In this document: piece after piece, positions 50,639 to 60,607 of the stretch
How positions within the stretch are numbered: the first letter of the stretch is position 1
Layout: every line of letters starts with the position of its first letter
Assembly: GCF_012395185.1 (NCBI RefSeq)
Contig: NZ_JAAZTU010000007.1
Location: 82,965-146,964, forward strand
From: Vibrio aestuarianus
Lineage (GTDB): Bacteria > Pseudomonadota > Gammaproteobacteria > Enterobacterales > Vibrionaceae
DNA: 64,000 nucleotides
Direction of reading: 5' to 3'
Translations under genes and position numbers: made by a program
Notes under the pieces: model-generated
Database searches by the model: none
What the model was told of the DNA's origin: nothing
The model's input: the letters and a program-made list of their open reading frames with translations, nothing else

Positions 50639-51685
50639 TTAGCTAAATTTAACATAGGTGGGGAAATCGACTTGTCGCCATAGCAACTGACTCAAGTCAT
50701 GATGATTATCCCACTGCCCTTGTTGTACCCATTCGACAATCGCTTTAGCAACATCTGGATAAATCACTCGCTCAACCTGCTTGTCATCTAACCAATCGCG
50801 TAATGCCGAGGGGTCCAGAAAATCCATTGATGATGCAAGTCCTAGATTCTCAAGTGTCGCAACATTGCTTTGTTGTTCAAACTGACCAGTTAGTGGTTTA
50901 AGCAATAGTTTTTTGCCAATAGAAAGTGCTTCCGAAGGCAATTCAAAACCCCCATTGGCAATAACACCATCGCAACGATGTAGATGAGATTGAAAACCTT
51001 GATGGCACAGTGGACGTAGCTCTACATTTTCAATATGGCACTCTTCAACCACTAATGGGTGATAACACACAAATGCTTGTTTTGAAAAACGGCACAGCAG
51101 TTCAAGCATGTCATCAACATTTTCAAAGGGAAGATAGACTAAAATAAAATGCTCGTTAGATGTATGTTGCTCTGAACGATAAACAATAGGAGGAAGGATC
51201 GGTTGGTCAAAATGATACCAATGCAACCCGAGATAGTAATCAGCAGGTGCAAAGCGTCCAATGATCGTCTTATCCAACCAACTCGCCCCTTTGATTGGTA
51301 CTTGATGACGAAAAGCATTTTGATGGCTTATGCCTATACACGGTATACCTTGCCGTTTCGCTGCCCATGCTGAAATCGGTTCAAAATCATTAATTACTAA
51401 ATCATACGCTGAAAGGTCTAACTGGCGGACCTCATTGTAGAATGTCATCAAATTATTATTGAGCGCCGTTTTAACATAGTTGACTTGTCCTTGCTCTGTT
51501 TCAAAAGTAAAGCCACGTCGGGTTTGATAATCACCAAAGCTCTCCATCGAAAAATATTTTGCCTTATCTCGACCAGAAAAAAGAAATTGCACTTCAATAT
51601 CTGTCTGTTTAAACGCTTCACTCATGACTCGAGAGCGAGCAATATGGCCATTTCCTGTACCTTGCACTCCATACAAAATTTTCAA
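50639..51685 (-). CDS. MJ1255-family (TIGR00661) glycosyltransferase-like protein
   Basis: Protein of 348 residues with a GT-B-type fold. The glycine-rich N-terminus ILYGVQGTGNGHIARSRVMSEAF resembles MurG/UGT enzymes, and the C-terminal donor region has ANGGFELPSEALSIGKKLLLKPL. No membrane segment. Substrate and product are unknown. TTG at 51685 is the likely start: GGAGAG lies upstream, the frame begins KILYGVQGTGNGH as other family members do, and TTGA overlaps the stop of the PAP2 gene. The ATG at 51706 would add seven residues. Coupling to a PAP2 phosphatase suggests lipid-linked or polyprenyl-phosphate chemistry, which is inference. Confidence 0.8.
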   Translation of the reverse strand: MKILYGVQGTGNGHIARSRVMSEAFKQTDIEVQFLFSGRDKAKYFSMESFGDYQTRRGFTFETEQGQVNYVKTALNNNLMTFYNEVRQLDLSAYDLVINDFEPISAWAAKRQGIPCIGISHQNAFRHQVPIKGASWLDKTIIGRFAPADYYLGLHWYHFDQPILPPIVYRSEQHTSNEHFILVYLPFENVDDMLELLCRFSKQAFVCYHPLVVEECHIENVELRPLCHQGFQSHLHRCDGVIANGGFELPSEALSIGKKLLLKPLTGQFEQQSNVATLENLGLASSMDFLDPSALRDWLDDKQVERVIYPDVAKAIVEWVQQGQWDNHHDLSQLLWRQVDFPTYVKFS

Positions 51686-52215
51686 ACCGTTCTCTCCACC
51701 AGCCATAAAGCAATATGCACACTACTCACACCAAGCACGGCACCAATCACGATATCAGTTAGAAAATGAACCCCAAGTAAAATGCGAGATGCGCCAATTA
51801 AGCATGCCCAAGTGATTGCGAAATCGTAGCTATGGGGATAATAGTGACCAATTAAAGTCGCGATAACAAAACCCGCCGCAGTGTGACCTGATGGCAAACT
51901 GTAGCGGTCTGAGGGGGTAATAAATGCAGTAAAAGATGAGGAAAATTCTTCAGGTCGACGGCGTTGAAAGCTATTTTTTAGCGCCCAATAAATGGGAAGT
52001 TCAATTGCAAACGCAATTAAACCGGCAATCAGGAAGAAAGATCCGTGGATAGGCTCTAACCACCATGCAATTCCTCCCAGCACAGCATATAAATGTCCAT
52101 CTCCAGTATGGGAGATAGCTTTACTAAGCTGCGCCACAGGTTGGCTAAAACGATGTTGTAAGCAAAATAGCGAAAACGCTACGTCAAACTTAATGATCTG
52201 TCCGATGGCACGCAT
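51682..52215 (-). CDS. PAP2-family membrane phosphatase
   Basis: Inner-membrane protein of 177 residues with the three acid-phosphatase motifs: KNSFQRRRP (motif 1, K-x6-RP), PSGH (in RYSLPSGHTAAGF, motif 2) and SRILLGVHFLTD (motif 3, SR-x5-H-x3-D). About five hydrophobic segments. Relatives dephosphorylate phosphatidate, phosphatidylglycerophosphate or undecaprenyl diphosphate; the substrate here is unknown. GGAGT precedes the ATG. It is upstream of and translationally coupled to the glycosyltransferase. An inverted repeat TGTCATTT/AAATGACA (52226-52233, 52268-52275) lies just before it. Confidence 0.88.
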   Translation of the reverse strand: MRAIGQIIKFDVAFSLFCLQHRFSQPVAQLSKAISHTGDGHLYAVLGGIAWWLEPIHGSFFLIAGLIAFAIELPIYWALKNSFQRRRPEEFSSSFTAFITPSDRYSLPSGHTAAGFVIATLIGHYYPHSYDFAITWACLIGASRILLGVHFLTDIVIGAVLGVSSVHIALWLVERTV

Positions 52216-52372
52216 AAGTGACTCCTGTCATTTAATAAACGTCGTACGCTCTAAACGTAAAAGTTTAAAATGACAAATACGTGATCATTTGTTTGAAAAT
52301 GAATGAATTTACATTACTCCCCCTAGCCCTTCCATTCACAAAAGAGCTAGAGATACACTTTATCGATAGGGC

Positions 52373-55300
52373 TTAAAAACGTTGGTGTTTCTTAACCAAG
52401 CCCCAATCCGCTAAAATTGCGTACGCCGCAGGCACCATAAATAGCACCAGTAACGTTGAGGCAAAAATACCGAATACAATAGAGATAACCAGCGGCTGAA
52501 TCACTTGAGCTTGCAAACTAGTTTCAGATAGTAAGGGCAGCAGCCCAGCGGCAGTTGTGACCGATGTTAGAAATACCGCGCGAAATCGTTCTCGGCTCGC
52601 TTTAACCACTGCATCATGTACTGATTCACCGTCATCAACATGGTGACGAATGTATTGCACTAACAAAATAGAATCATTCACCACTATCCCTGCCAATGAA
52701 ACAAAACCCATAATGCTCGGCATGCTGAGCGAATGACCAAGTAATAAGTGCCCCCAAACCACGCCAATAAAGGCTAGTGGAATTGCCGTCATCACGACCA
52801 CTGGCTCTAAATAACTGCGAAACTGATAGCTGAGAATCGCAAACACACCAAATAACCCTATCAAAAAACCTTTACCCATTGAACTGCCAGTCTTAGCGGT
52901 GTCTTTAGCTTCACCCTCAAAATCAAAACGCAAACCTGGATATTTCGCGATTAAGCGCGGCGCTTCGTCACGCTGAAATTGCGCAATAATTGCCGATGAA
53001 CTGGCTTTACTGTTTTCTACATCACCAAAAACACTGATCGTTCTTAGACCATCCACTCGTTGAATACGCACATAATTACGTTGAAATTGTAGTGTCGCAA
53101 TCGATACTAAGGGAAGTTGGCTACCATCAGGCATGATAATAGGAAAATTGGCCAACTGTTGAAGATCGGCCGCCTCTAGCTTATCTAAACGCACTTCGAT
53201 GGTGATATTCTCCACCCCCAGCTGTATTTCATCAGCATTTTGCCCAAAGAACGCAGACCGTAATTGCCCAGCGATCATTTGCCCATTCACGCCATAACTT
53301 TCAGCGCCAGGCAGCAATTTCACTAAAATCTCTTCTTTACCCATACGCATATCGTCAAGTACACCGTGCACTCCATCAAATTGATTCAGGTATTGTTGAA
53401 TATCTAGAGATGCCGCTTTGAGTGCTGCTAAATCATCATGCTTCGCACGGATTTCAATCGCTCTTCCTCCCGGCCCCATGGTCGGCTGTTTGTAAACCAT
53501 GGAAATAGGATCCGCAATCCCTCCTACATCTTGTCGCCAAGCATCAATAAATTGATCAATTAAGGTATTGCGACTTTCAGCACCAAGTAAATCCAGCCTC
53601 ACTGTCGCAAGGTGTGGCCCTGACTCATTTGCATCACGGTTTACATTAAATTGAGTGGTAATATGCTCAACAAGGTTAACTCCATTTTCTACTTTTTCAC
53701 TCCACTCGTGGTTGAGTCTCTGAGCTGAATCAACCACTTTTGCCACCACTTTTTCTGTTTGGCTCAATGAAGATCCAGGGGGCAAAATAATTCGTACTTC
53801 TGCGATATCACCATCCATTTCAGGGAAAGGCTGAAACTTAACTACCCCGCCGACAATCAATGCAACCGAAGCAAGCAGCAAAGCAAACACCGCACCTAGA
53901 AAGGCATAACGAAATTGAATAACTTTTTCGACAGCGTTCACCAAAGTGGTGTTACGGAATCGTTCAAAATGCTCCAGTAGCAACAGTTTAAATTTGAAAA
54001 CTTGATGCTCTTTACGCTCCTTTTTTAAGGAGTGAGAAAGGTGATTAGGTAAGATAAGAAAAGCTTCAACCAAACTAAGAGATAGCACTAAAATTAATAC
54101 TTGCGGCACGGCTTTTAACACAGCGCCCATTTCACCATCGAGAAATAGCAGGCTGCCAAAAATACAAACAGTGGTCAAAAATGAGGATAATATTCCGGGC
54201 AAAACTTTATTGACACCATTAATAACTGCCTCATCCACTTTTTGTCCTCGTTCTAGGTGAGCAGCAATGGATTCAGCAATCACAATCGCATCATCCATCA
54301 TGATGCCGATCGCCATTAACAGCCCAACCAATGACATGATGTTGATTGACAAACCAAGGTTTGCCATTAGAAATAACCCACCAAGAAAGGCAACAGGCAG
54401 ACCAGCGGCAACCCAAAATGAATAGCGAAAGCTAAAGAATAGCCACATGGTGGCAAAAACTAGCACAATCCCCTGCCAACCATTACGCACCATCATCGTC
54501 AGACGATCCCACAACACGGATGAGAGATCATTCGTCATCTCTAAGCTGACACCATCAGGAGCAAGTTGCCGTTGATCCTCAACAAATTGGCTCACCCGCT
54601 CTTTGATGCGCAGTGCATCATCTTCTTTATTTTTACTGATCTTGAGCAGTGCTGAGGCTTTGCCATCAAACAGCACTTTTTGCTCATCAAGTTCAAAGCG
54701 ATCCGTAATGATCGCAATATCTTTCAGGCGAATCATCGACCCATTATCGCCTGCAGCGATAATCATGCTTTCAAGCTCATGAGGTGTGACACGACGTTCA
54801 TCAAAGCGGATCAGAAAATTTTTGTCCTGAGTTTCGATATTTCCACTGGGCAGTTTGACGTTTTGTTTACCAATTTTCTCGGCAATATCACCCACGCTCA
54901 ACCCCAATTGACGAATGGCCTGAGTATTAAGTTCGACTCGATATTGATGATCAGAAAAGCCGCTAACCGAAACCAGTGAGACGCCATAATCAAGCTTCAA
55001 TGTGCGCTTTAGTTTTTCTGCATAAGCTTTCAGTTCAGGCCAAGTGGTGTTGGCTGTAATCGCGACGTCTACAACTGGCTCGTTCCAATCTAACTCCTGG
55101 ACGACTGGCGATTCGATTTCCGTTGGAAAATCGTTAATCGAATTAATCTGTGTCTGCACATCAACCAACATGCGGCCAATATCAGCTTTCTCATTCAACT
55201 TAAGAATCAAACGCGCTGAACCTTCAATAGCTTCACAACGGGTTTCTTCGATATTCGCTAGCCCATCAACCGCATCTTCCATTCGCATGCATAGACTTTC

Positions 55301-55474
55301 TTCAACTTCCTGTGGTGAAGCACCTGGGTAGGCAACACCAGCGGTAATATAATGTGGGTCAAACTCAGGAAAGGTTTCGCGTTTAATGGTCGGCAACGAC
55401 ACAAGACCAATTAACAACAATGACATCATCAATAAATTAGCGGCCGTTGGATGGCGGGCGAAGAATCTAATCAT
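52373..55474 (-). CDS. RND-family efflux permease
   Basis: Inner-membrane proton-driven exporter of 1033 residues with the usual two halves, twelve membrane helices and two large periplasmic loops. The TM4 acidic pair is intact (AIGIMMDDAIVIAES). In TM10, where AcrB has the essential Lys940-Asn941, this protein reads VVNDSILL, so the lysine is replaced, as in some other RND branches. It is the last gene of tetR-adaptor-permease and its start overlaps the adaptor stop. No outer-membrane channel gene is adjacent, so a TolC encoded elsewhere is presumably used. The substrate is unknown. Confidence 0.92.
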   Translation of the reverse strand: MIRFFARHPTAANLLMMSLLLIGLVSLPTIKRETFPEFDPHYITAGVAYPGASPQEVEESLCMRMEDAVDGLANIEETRCEAIEGSARLILKLNEKADIGRMLVDVQTQINSINDFPTEIESPVVQELDWNEPVVDVAITANTTWPELKAYAEKLKRTLKLDYGVSLVSVSGFSDHQYRVELNTQAIRQLGLSVGDIAEKIGKQNVKLPSGNIETQDKNFLIRFDERRVTPHELESMIIAAGDNGSMIRLKDIAIITDRFELDEQKVLFDGKASALLKISKNKEDDALRIKERVSQFVEDQRQLAPDGVSLEMTNDLSSVLWDRLTMMVRNGWQGIVLVFATMWLFFSFRYSFWVAAGLPVAFLGGLFLMANLGLSINIMSLVGLLMAIGIMMDDAIVIAESIAAHLERGQKVDEAVINGVNKVLPGILSSFLTTVCIFGSLLFLDGEMGAVLKAVPQVLILVLSLSLVEAFLILPNHLSHSLKKERKEHQVFKFKLLLLEHFERFRNTTLVNAVEKVIQFRYAFLGAVFALLLASVALIVGGVVKFQPFPEMDGDIAEVRIILPPGSSLSQTEKVVAKVVDSAQRLNHEWSEKVENGVNLVEHITTQFNVNRDANESGPHLATVRLDLLGAESRNTLIDQFIDAWRQDVGGIADPISMVYKQPTMGPGGRAIEIRAKHDDLAALKAASLDIQQYLNQFDGVHGVLDDMRMGKEEILVKLLPGAESYGVNGQMIAGQLRSAFFGQNADEIQLGVENITIEVRLDKLEAADLQQLANFPIIMPDGSQLPLVSIATLQFQRNYVRIQRVDGLRTISVFGDVENSKASSSAIIAQFQRDEAPRLIAKYPGLRFDFEGEAKDTAKTGSSMGKGFLIGLFGVFAILSYQFRSYLEPVVVMTAIPLAFIGVVWGHLLLGHSLSMPSIMGFVSLAGIVVNDSILLVQYIRHHVDDGESVHDAVVKASRERFRAVFLTSVTTAAGLLPLLSETSLQAQVIQPLVISIVFGIFASTLLVLFMVPAAYAILADWGLVKKHQRF

Positions 55475-56784
55475 GAGTTGCTCTCCTCAGTCTTAGATTC
55501 ACGTAACAGCATGCCTTCAATCGCGGGCAAGAGATCGTTTAAGATCAGACGCTGCCCTTGTTCAAGATCACCGTCAATAATCACTTGATTGTCACGGCGA
55601 TAAAGTACTTTGACAGCTTTGATTTGTAGACGCTGATCTTGATCTTTAATGTAAATTTTGTCGCCGTGTAACGCTCGCTCTGGAATAACCCAACTTGGGT
55701 TCTCCTGTCCCTCAATCTCGGCTTTGACAAACATACCATTCACTAAAGGAGGCTGATTTGAGGGCTGCAAGTTGCGATAATCTTGCGCTATCTCCAAAAT
55801 CACTCCAGCCGTTGCTTGACTAGGATCAACCGTTTCACTGACTCGCGCCACTTTAGCAGACCAACGAGCACGCAAGTTACCGCTGTTGAGCTCAATATAG
55901 GCATTGATAGAACTCATATTCGGTAGAGGAATGCCGGATTCATCAAGGCTGAATTCGCCAATACTAGCCGCTAAAGTCTGCAAATCATGAATAGACAACT
56001 GCGCTTCCACTTCCATGATATCCATGCCATGAGCGACCACCATTATCTGTTGCACATTAACCACTTGATTTTGCTCAACTTCAACTTCGGCCACCCGCAT
56101 TGTTTCAGGCAAAATAATACGGGTTTTTTCTAACAAGCGCTGTGCCTCTTCTAATTTGGACTGATTTACCTTGATCACCGCGTGCGCGACTCTCTTTTCA
56201 TCAGGCACCAGCGATATCTGATTCTCAATTTCTTGGACTACTTTCTGCTGCGAGAGTGTGGTTTGAGTCTGTTGATCAAGATCAGACTGAGAAGTTAAAC
56301 CACGTTTGAGTAAATTCTGTTTTCTCTCCAATTCTTTACGGCTAATATCTAAGCGATTTTTCTCAATGTTCAACGTTTGTTTTAAATTCCACTCTTCTTG
56401 ATTCAGCTTCGACAACGAGGTTTTACTGGATTGAAGGTCGGCCTCGGCTTGGGTCAACTTCAACTCATAATCGAGAGGATCAATGCGCAAAATTTCGGTA
56501 CCTTGAACCAACACTTGTCCCTTTTCTAGCCTCGGATATCGATACACCACTTTGCCCGAAACTTCAGCAATCGCCTTCCATTCAACTTTTGGGGAAACTT
56601 TTCCAAAACCAATTGCCAACGGTGCCATCGATCTCAACTCTAAAGGCACGGTTTCAACTAAGCGAGCGCGATCAATCGCTGGTTTTACTGGTAAGTCAGA
56701 ACGGAGATTGATAGCCAAAACCAAAATAACAACACCAACAGCGAAAGCAGGAAAGAAAAGGAGTTTGCGGTTAATGTTCATCAT
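55471..56784 (-). CDS. RND efflux periplasmic adaptor (membrane fusion protein)
   Basis: Periplasmic adaptor of 437 residues with an N-terminal membrane anchor (KLLFFPAFAVGVVILVLAINL), no lipobox cysteine, a lipoyl-like half (KGQVLVQGTEILRIDPLDYEL) and a coiled-coil hairpin (about 105-220, e.g. SLSKLNQEEWNLKQTLNIEK). The beta-barrel and membrane-proximal domains follow (ALHGDKIYIKDQDQRLQIKAVKV). It links the permease to a TolC-type channel. Its start abuts the tetR stop and its end overlaps the permease by four bases. Confidence 0.92.
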   Translation of the reverse strand: MMNINRKLLFFPAFAVGVVILVLAINLRSDLPVKPAIDRARLVETVPLELRSMAPLAIGFGKVSPKVEWKAIAEVSGKVVYRYPRLEKGQVLVQGTEILRIDPLDYELKLTQAEADLQSSKTSLSKLNQEEWNLKQTLNIEKNRLDISRKELERKQNLLKRGLTSQSDLDQQTQTTLSQQKVVQEIENQISLVPDEKRVAHAVIKVNQSKLEEAQRLLEKTRIILPETMRVAEVEVEQNQVVNVQQIMVVAHGMDIMEVEAQLSIHDLQTLAASIGEFSLDESGIPLPNMSSINAYIELNSGNLRARWSAKVARVSETVDPSQATAGVILEIAQDYRNLQPSNQPPLVNGMFVKAEIEGQENPSWVIPERALHGDKIYIKDQDQRLQIKAVKVLYRRDNQVIIDGDLEQGQRLILNDLLPAIEGMLLRESKTEESNS

Positions 56785-57434
56785 TAATCCTTAGATGGTG
56801 TGGGTAGAATAAACCCTTGCGTCATAAGTAAAATATTATGTTCATACAAGCGGTTAATGAAATCATCGGTTAACTCAATGCCATGCATAGCAAGCAATGC
56901 TGGCGGAGCAATGAAGGGAAAGACCATGAGACTAATCAACGACATTCGGCACAATTGTGGATCAACATTAGGTCGAATAACGCCTTGCTGCATCAGTTTT
57001 TCAAATATCACGTCTAGCATTGGTTTGGCTACATCCAGGAAAACTTTTTCCATCAACTTACGTTGAGTGTCTGAAGGCGACATATGCATAACTTGCGAAA
57101 CTAAACGCGGAAACTGTGGAGCTTTGATCATTTGATGAAAAAAGGTTCGCATTAATTCCGCCAGATTTTTATGGCTACTCTCTGCAACCAAAGTTCGCAT
57201 TTTCTGCTGCATCGGCATCAAGGTCTCACGCAGCATAGTTTCAAATAACCCAGCCTTACTGCCAAAATAGTATCGAATCATCGCCACATTCACTTCTGCT
57301 TTCTGTGCCACTAAACGTGTTGATACTTTGTCATATGGCATAACCACAAACAGCTCTCTGGCATGTTGAATTAACGCTTCTCGTGCTTGTGTTTTTTCAT
57401 TGGGCCGCCCGACTTTTCTTAGTGTATCTGCCAT
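56784..57434 (-). CDS. TetR-family repressor of the efflux operon
   Basis: Regulator of 216 residues. The N-terminal helix-turn-helix (REALIQHARELFVVMPYDKVSTRLVAQKAEVNVAMIRYYFGSKAGLFETML) is canonical TetR, and the C-terminal ligand domain resembles those of CerR/DUF1956-like members. First gene of the operon, so it probably autoregulates and controls the pump. An AGGA lies about nine bases before the ATG and falls inside a short palindrome. Two larger palindromes with a common half-site lie directly upstream. Confidence 0.9.
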   Translation of the reverse strand: MADTLRKVGRPNEKTQAREALIQHARELFVVMPYDKVSTRLVAQKAEVNVAMIRYYFGSKAGLFETMLRETLMPMQQKMRTLVAESSHKNLAELMRTFFHQMIKAPQFPRLVSQVMHMSPSDTQRKLMEKVFLDVAKPMLDVIFEKLMQQGVIRPNVDPQLCRMSLISLMVFPFIAPPALLAMHGIELTDDFINRLYEHNILLMTQGFILPTPSKD

Positions 57435-57439
57435 ATATC

Positions 57440-57532
57440 AATATCCTAGATATTAATCATCCGATTAATTATAGAGCGATGCATTTTGAATCAGTACTTT
57501 TATTATTAATCACTATTTCTCAAGTGATTAAT
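57440..57532 (-). promoter_or_regulatory. Operator-like palindromes upstream of tetR
   Basis: ATTAATC-N4-GATTAAT (57452-57469) and ATTAATCAC-N10-GTGATTAAT (57505-57532) share the half-site ATTAATC. A third, smaller palindrome AATATC-N3-GATATT (57440-57454) overlaps the ribosome-binding area. All lie within 100 bases of the tetR start and none in coding sequence. Confidence 0.6.
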
Positions 57533-57594
57533 TTATACTTTCACCTCGTTTTGATGAAAACTGATCCGATATGCATAAAAAAACAACTTAATGG

Positions 57595-57623
57595 TTGACG
57601 TGTTAGGTCGAGTACGGTACTAA
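57595..57623 (+). promoter_or_regulatory. leu operon promoter
   Basis: TTGACG (57595-57600), 17 bases, TACTAA (57618-57623). The predicted start near 57630 is 25 bases before the leader peptide. Confidence 0.7.
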
Positions 57624-57654
57624 TTTGTTAACTTAATTTTGTGGAATGTTAACT

Positions 57655-57717
57655 ATGACATTTTGTTTTTCTAACCTGCTGGGCCTGCTCCTTATCGTGA
57701 ACCATTCGCGCGGGTAG
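57655..57717 (+). CDS. leuL: leu operon leader peptide
   Basis: A 20-codon frame, MTFCFSNLLGLLLIVNHSRG, followed by TAG. Five of six consecutive codons (57676-57693: CTG CTG GGC CTG CTC CTT) specify leucine. It lies between a sigma-70 promoter and a terminator, directly upstream of leuA. Low charged leucyl-tRNA would stall the ribosome at these codons and favour the antiterminator fold. The mechanism is established for enteric leu operons; the sequence here has every expected part. Confidence 0.9.
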   Translation: MTFCFSNLLGLLLIVNHSRG

Positions 57718-57750
57718 GTTGTGGAAGAAAAACACCACACAAGATTACAA

Positions 57751-57780
57751 AAAACCCGCACTGAGATGCGGGTTTTTTTA
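57751..57780 (+). terminator. leu operon attenuator
   Basis: AAAACCCGCA, loop CTGAGA, TGCGGGTTTT (57751-57776), then TTT. It is 33 bases past the leader stop and 50 before leuA. Upstream pieces such as TGTGG (57719-57724 area) and CCACA (57735-57739) can form competing pairs. Confidence 0.9.
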
Positions 57781-57830
57781 TAACTATATTCGGGAAGTAA
57801 ACGATTAACTATCGGTACGAGGGAGCAAAC

Positions 57831-59378
57831 ATGAACGATCAAGTCATTATATTCGACACCACATTGCGAGATGGCGAACAAGCATTGTCAGCAAGTCTAA
57901 CCGTTAAAGAAAAACTGCAAATTGCTTACGCACTCGAACGCTTAGGTGTCGATGTAATTGAGGCGGGATTTCCTGTTTCATCTCCTGGTGATTTTGAATC
58001 AGTACAAACCATTGCAAAACATATTAAGAACAGCCGAGTCTGTGCACTTTCACGAGCAGTAGCCAAAGACATTGATGCCGCTGCCGAAGCCTTAAAAGTT
58101 GCCGATGCTTTTCGTATTCATACTTTTATTTCAACTTCAACAATCCACGTACAGGATAAACTTCGACGTAGTTATGATGATGTAGTTGAAATGGCGGTAA
58201 ATGCAGTAAAACATGCTCGTAATTACACCGATGATGTTGAGTTTTCTTGTGAAGATGCGGGCCGTACACCCATTGATAATTTATGTCGAATGGTAGAAGC
58301 CGCGATTGATGCCGGAGCACGCACTATCAATATTCCAGACACGGTTGGCTATACCGTGCCGAGTGAATTTGGCGGTATCATTCAAACTCTATTCAATCGC
58401 GTACCAAACATCGATAAAGCCATCATTTCGGTACATTGTCATGACGATTTAGGAATGTCAGTTGCAAACTCCATCGCAGCGGTACAAGCCGGCGCACGTC
58501 AAGTTGAAGGCACCATCAATGGCATCGGTGAACGCGCAGGTAACTGCTCTCTTGAAGAGATCGCGATGATCATCAAAACACGTCAGGAGTTATTGGGCGT
58601 ACATACTGGGCTTAAATATGACGAGATCCACCGCACCAGTAAATTGGTCAGTCAACTTTGCAACATGCCAATTCAAAGCAACAAAGCCATTGTCGGTGCC
58701 AACGCCTTTAGCCACTCATCGGGCATTCACCAAGATGGCATGCTAAAAAATAAAAATACTTATGAAATCATGACACCAGAATCCATCGGTCTAAAAAATC
58801 AGGCACTAAACCTAACTAGCCGCAGTGGCCGAGCCGCCGTTAAGAGCCATATGGACAGCATGGGCTACAACGAGAACGAATACAATTTGAACGCATTGTA
58901 TGAAGATTTCTTGAAGTTAGCCGACCGAAAAGGACAAGTATTTGACTACGATTTAGAAGCATTAATGCACTTCTCTAATCTGCGTGATGAAGATGATTTC
59001 TATAAGTTAAATTATTTGAGTGTCCAATCTGGTAGTGTCATGGCAACCACCAGTATTAAACTACTTTGTGGCGATGAAGAAAAATGCGAAGCCGCCGTCG
59101 GCAATGGTCCTGTCGATGCTCTATATCAATGTATTTACCGCCTAACCGGTTATGACATTGTGTTGGATAAATTCGACCTTACCGCCAAAGGCGAAGGCGA
59201 AGATGGCCTTGGCCAAGCTGATATTATTGCCAACTATAAAGGGCGTAAATATCACGGTACTGGCGTTTCAACGGATATTGTAGAAGCATCAGGACAAGCG
59301 CTATTACACGTTATCAATAGCATTCATCGCGCAGACCAAATTGCAGAAATTAAGCAAAAGAAAGTCGCAACCGTTTAA
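57831..59378 (+). CDS. leuA: 2-isopropylmalate synthase
   Basis: Condenses acetyl-CoA with 2-oxoisovalerate, the committed step of leucine synthesis. The 515 residues have [18 protein letters not shown], the metal-binding HxH ([16 protein letters not shown]), [17 protein letters not shown] and a C-terminal regulatory domain (from about residue 390) for leucine feedback. GAGGGAG precedes the ATG. First structural gene of leuABCD. Confidence 0.97.
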   Translation: MNDQVIIFDTTLRDGEQALSASLTVKEKLQIAYALERLGVDVIEAGFPVSSPGDFESVQTIAKHIKNSRVCALSRAVAKDIDAAAEALKVADAFRIHTFISTSTIHVQDKLRRSYDDVVEMAVNAVKHARNYTDDVEFSCEDAGRTPIDNLCRMVEAAIDAGARTINIPDTVGYTVPSEFGGIIQTLFNRVPNIDKAIISVHCHDDLGMSVANSIAAVQAGARQVEGTINGIGERAGNCSLEEIAMIIKTRQELLGVHTGLKYDEIHRTSKLVSQLCNMPIQSNKAIVGANAFSHSSGIHQDGMLKNKNTYEIMTPESIGLKNQALNLTSRSGRAAVKSHMDSMGYNENEYNLNALYEDFLKLADRKGQVFDYDLEALMHFSNLRDEDDFYKLNYLSVQSGSVMATTSIKLLCGDEEKCEAAVGNGPVDALYQCIYRLTGYDIVLDKFDLTAKGEGEDGLGQADIIANYKGRKYHGTGVSTDIVEASGQALLHVINSIHRADQIAEIKQKKVATV

Positions 59379-59387
59379 AGTCCCTAG

Positions 59388-59419
59388 AAACAGAGCCTAA
59401 ATCCGTTTAGGCTCTGTTT
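59388..59419 (+). other. Strong hairpin between leuA and leuB
   Basis: AAACAGAGCCTAAA pairs perfectly (14 bases) with TTTAGGCTCTGTTT around a TCCG loop. No T run follows, and leuB must be transcribed through it. Confidence 0.7.
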
Positions 59420-59445
59420 AGGAACCCCAAATATTAAAATAGTAA

Positions 59446-60546
<1,101 letters not shown>

Positions 60547-60551
60547 TTGGT

Positions 60552-60575
60552 AGTTCTAGGCTGTTGCCTAGAACT
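60552..60575 (+). other. Hairpin between leuB and leuC
   Basis: AGTTCTAGGC, loop TGTT, GCCTAGAACT. A second small inverted pair (AGCTC/GAGCT, about 60582-60594) sits just before the leuC ribosome site AAGGAAG. Confidence 0.6.
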
Positions 60576-60607
60576 CTATAAAGCTCTCAGAGCTCAAGGA
60601 AGAAGCA

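Noticed and set aside
57633..57881. Minus-strand frame across the leu leader
   Set aside because: It covers the leader, attenuator and leuA start on the opposite strand and has no support as a protein.
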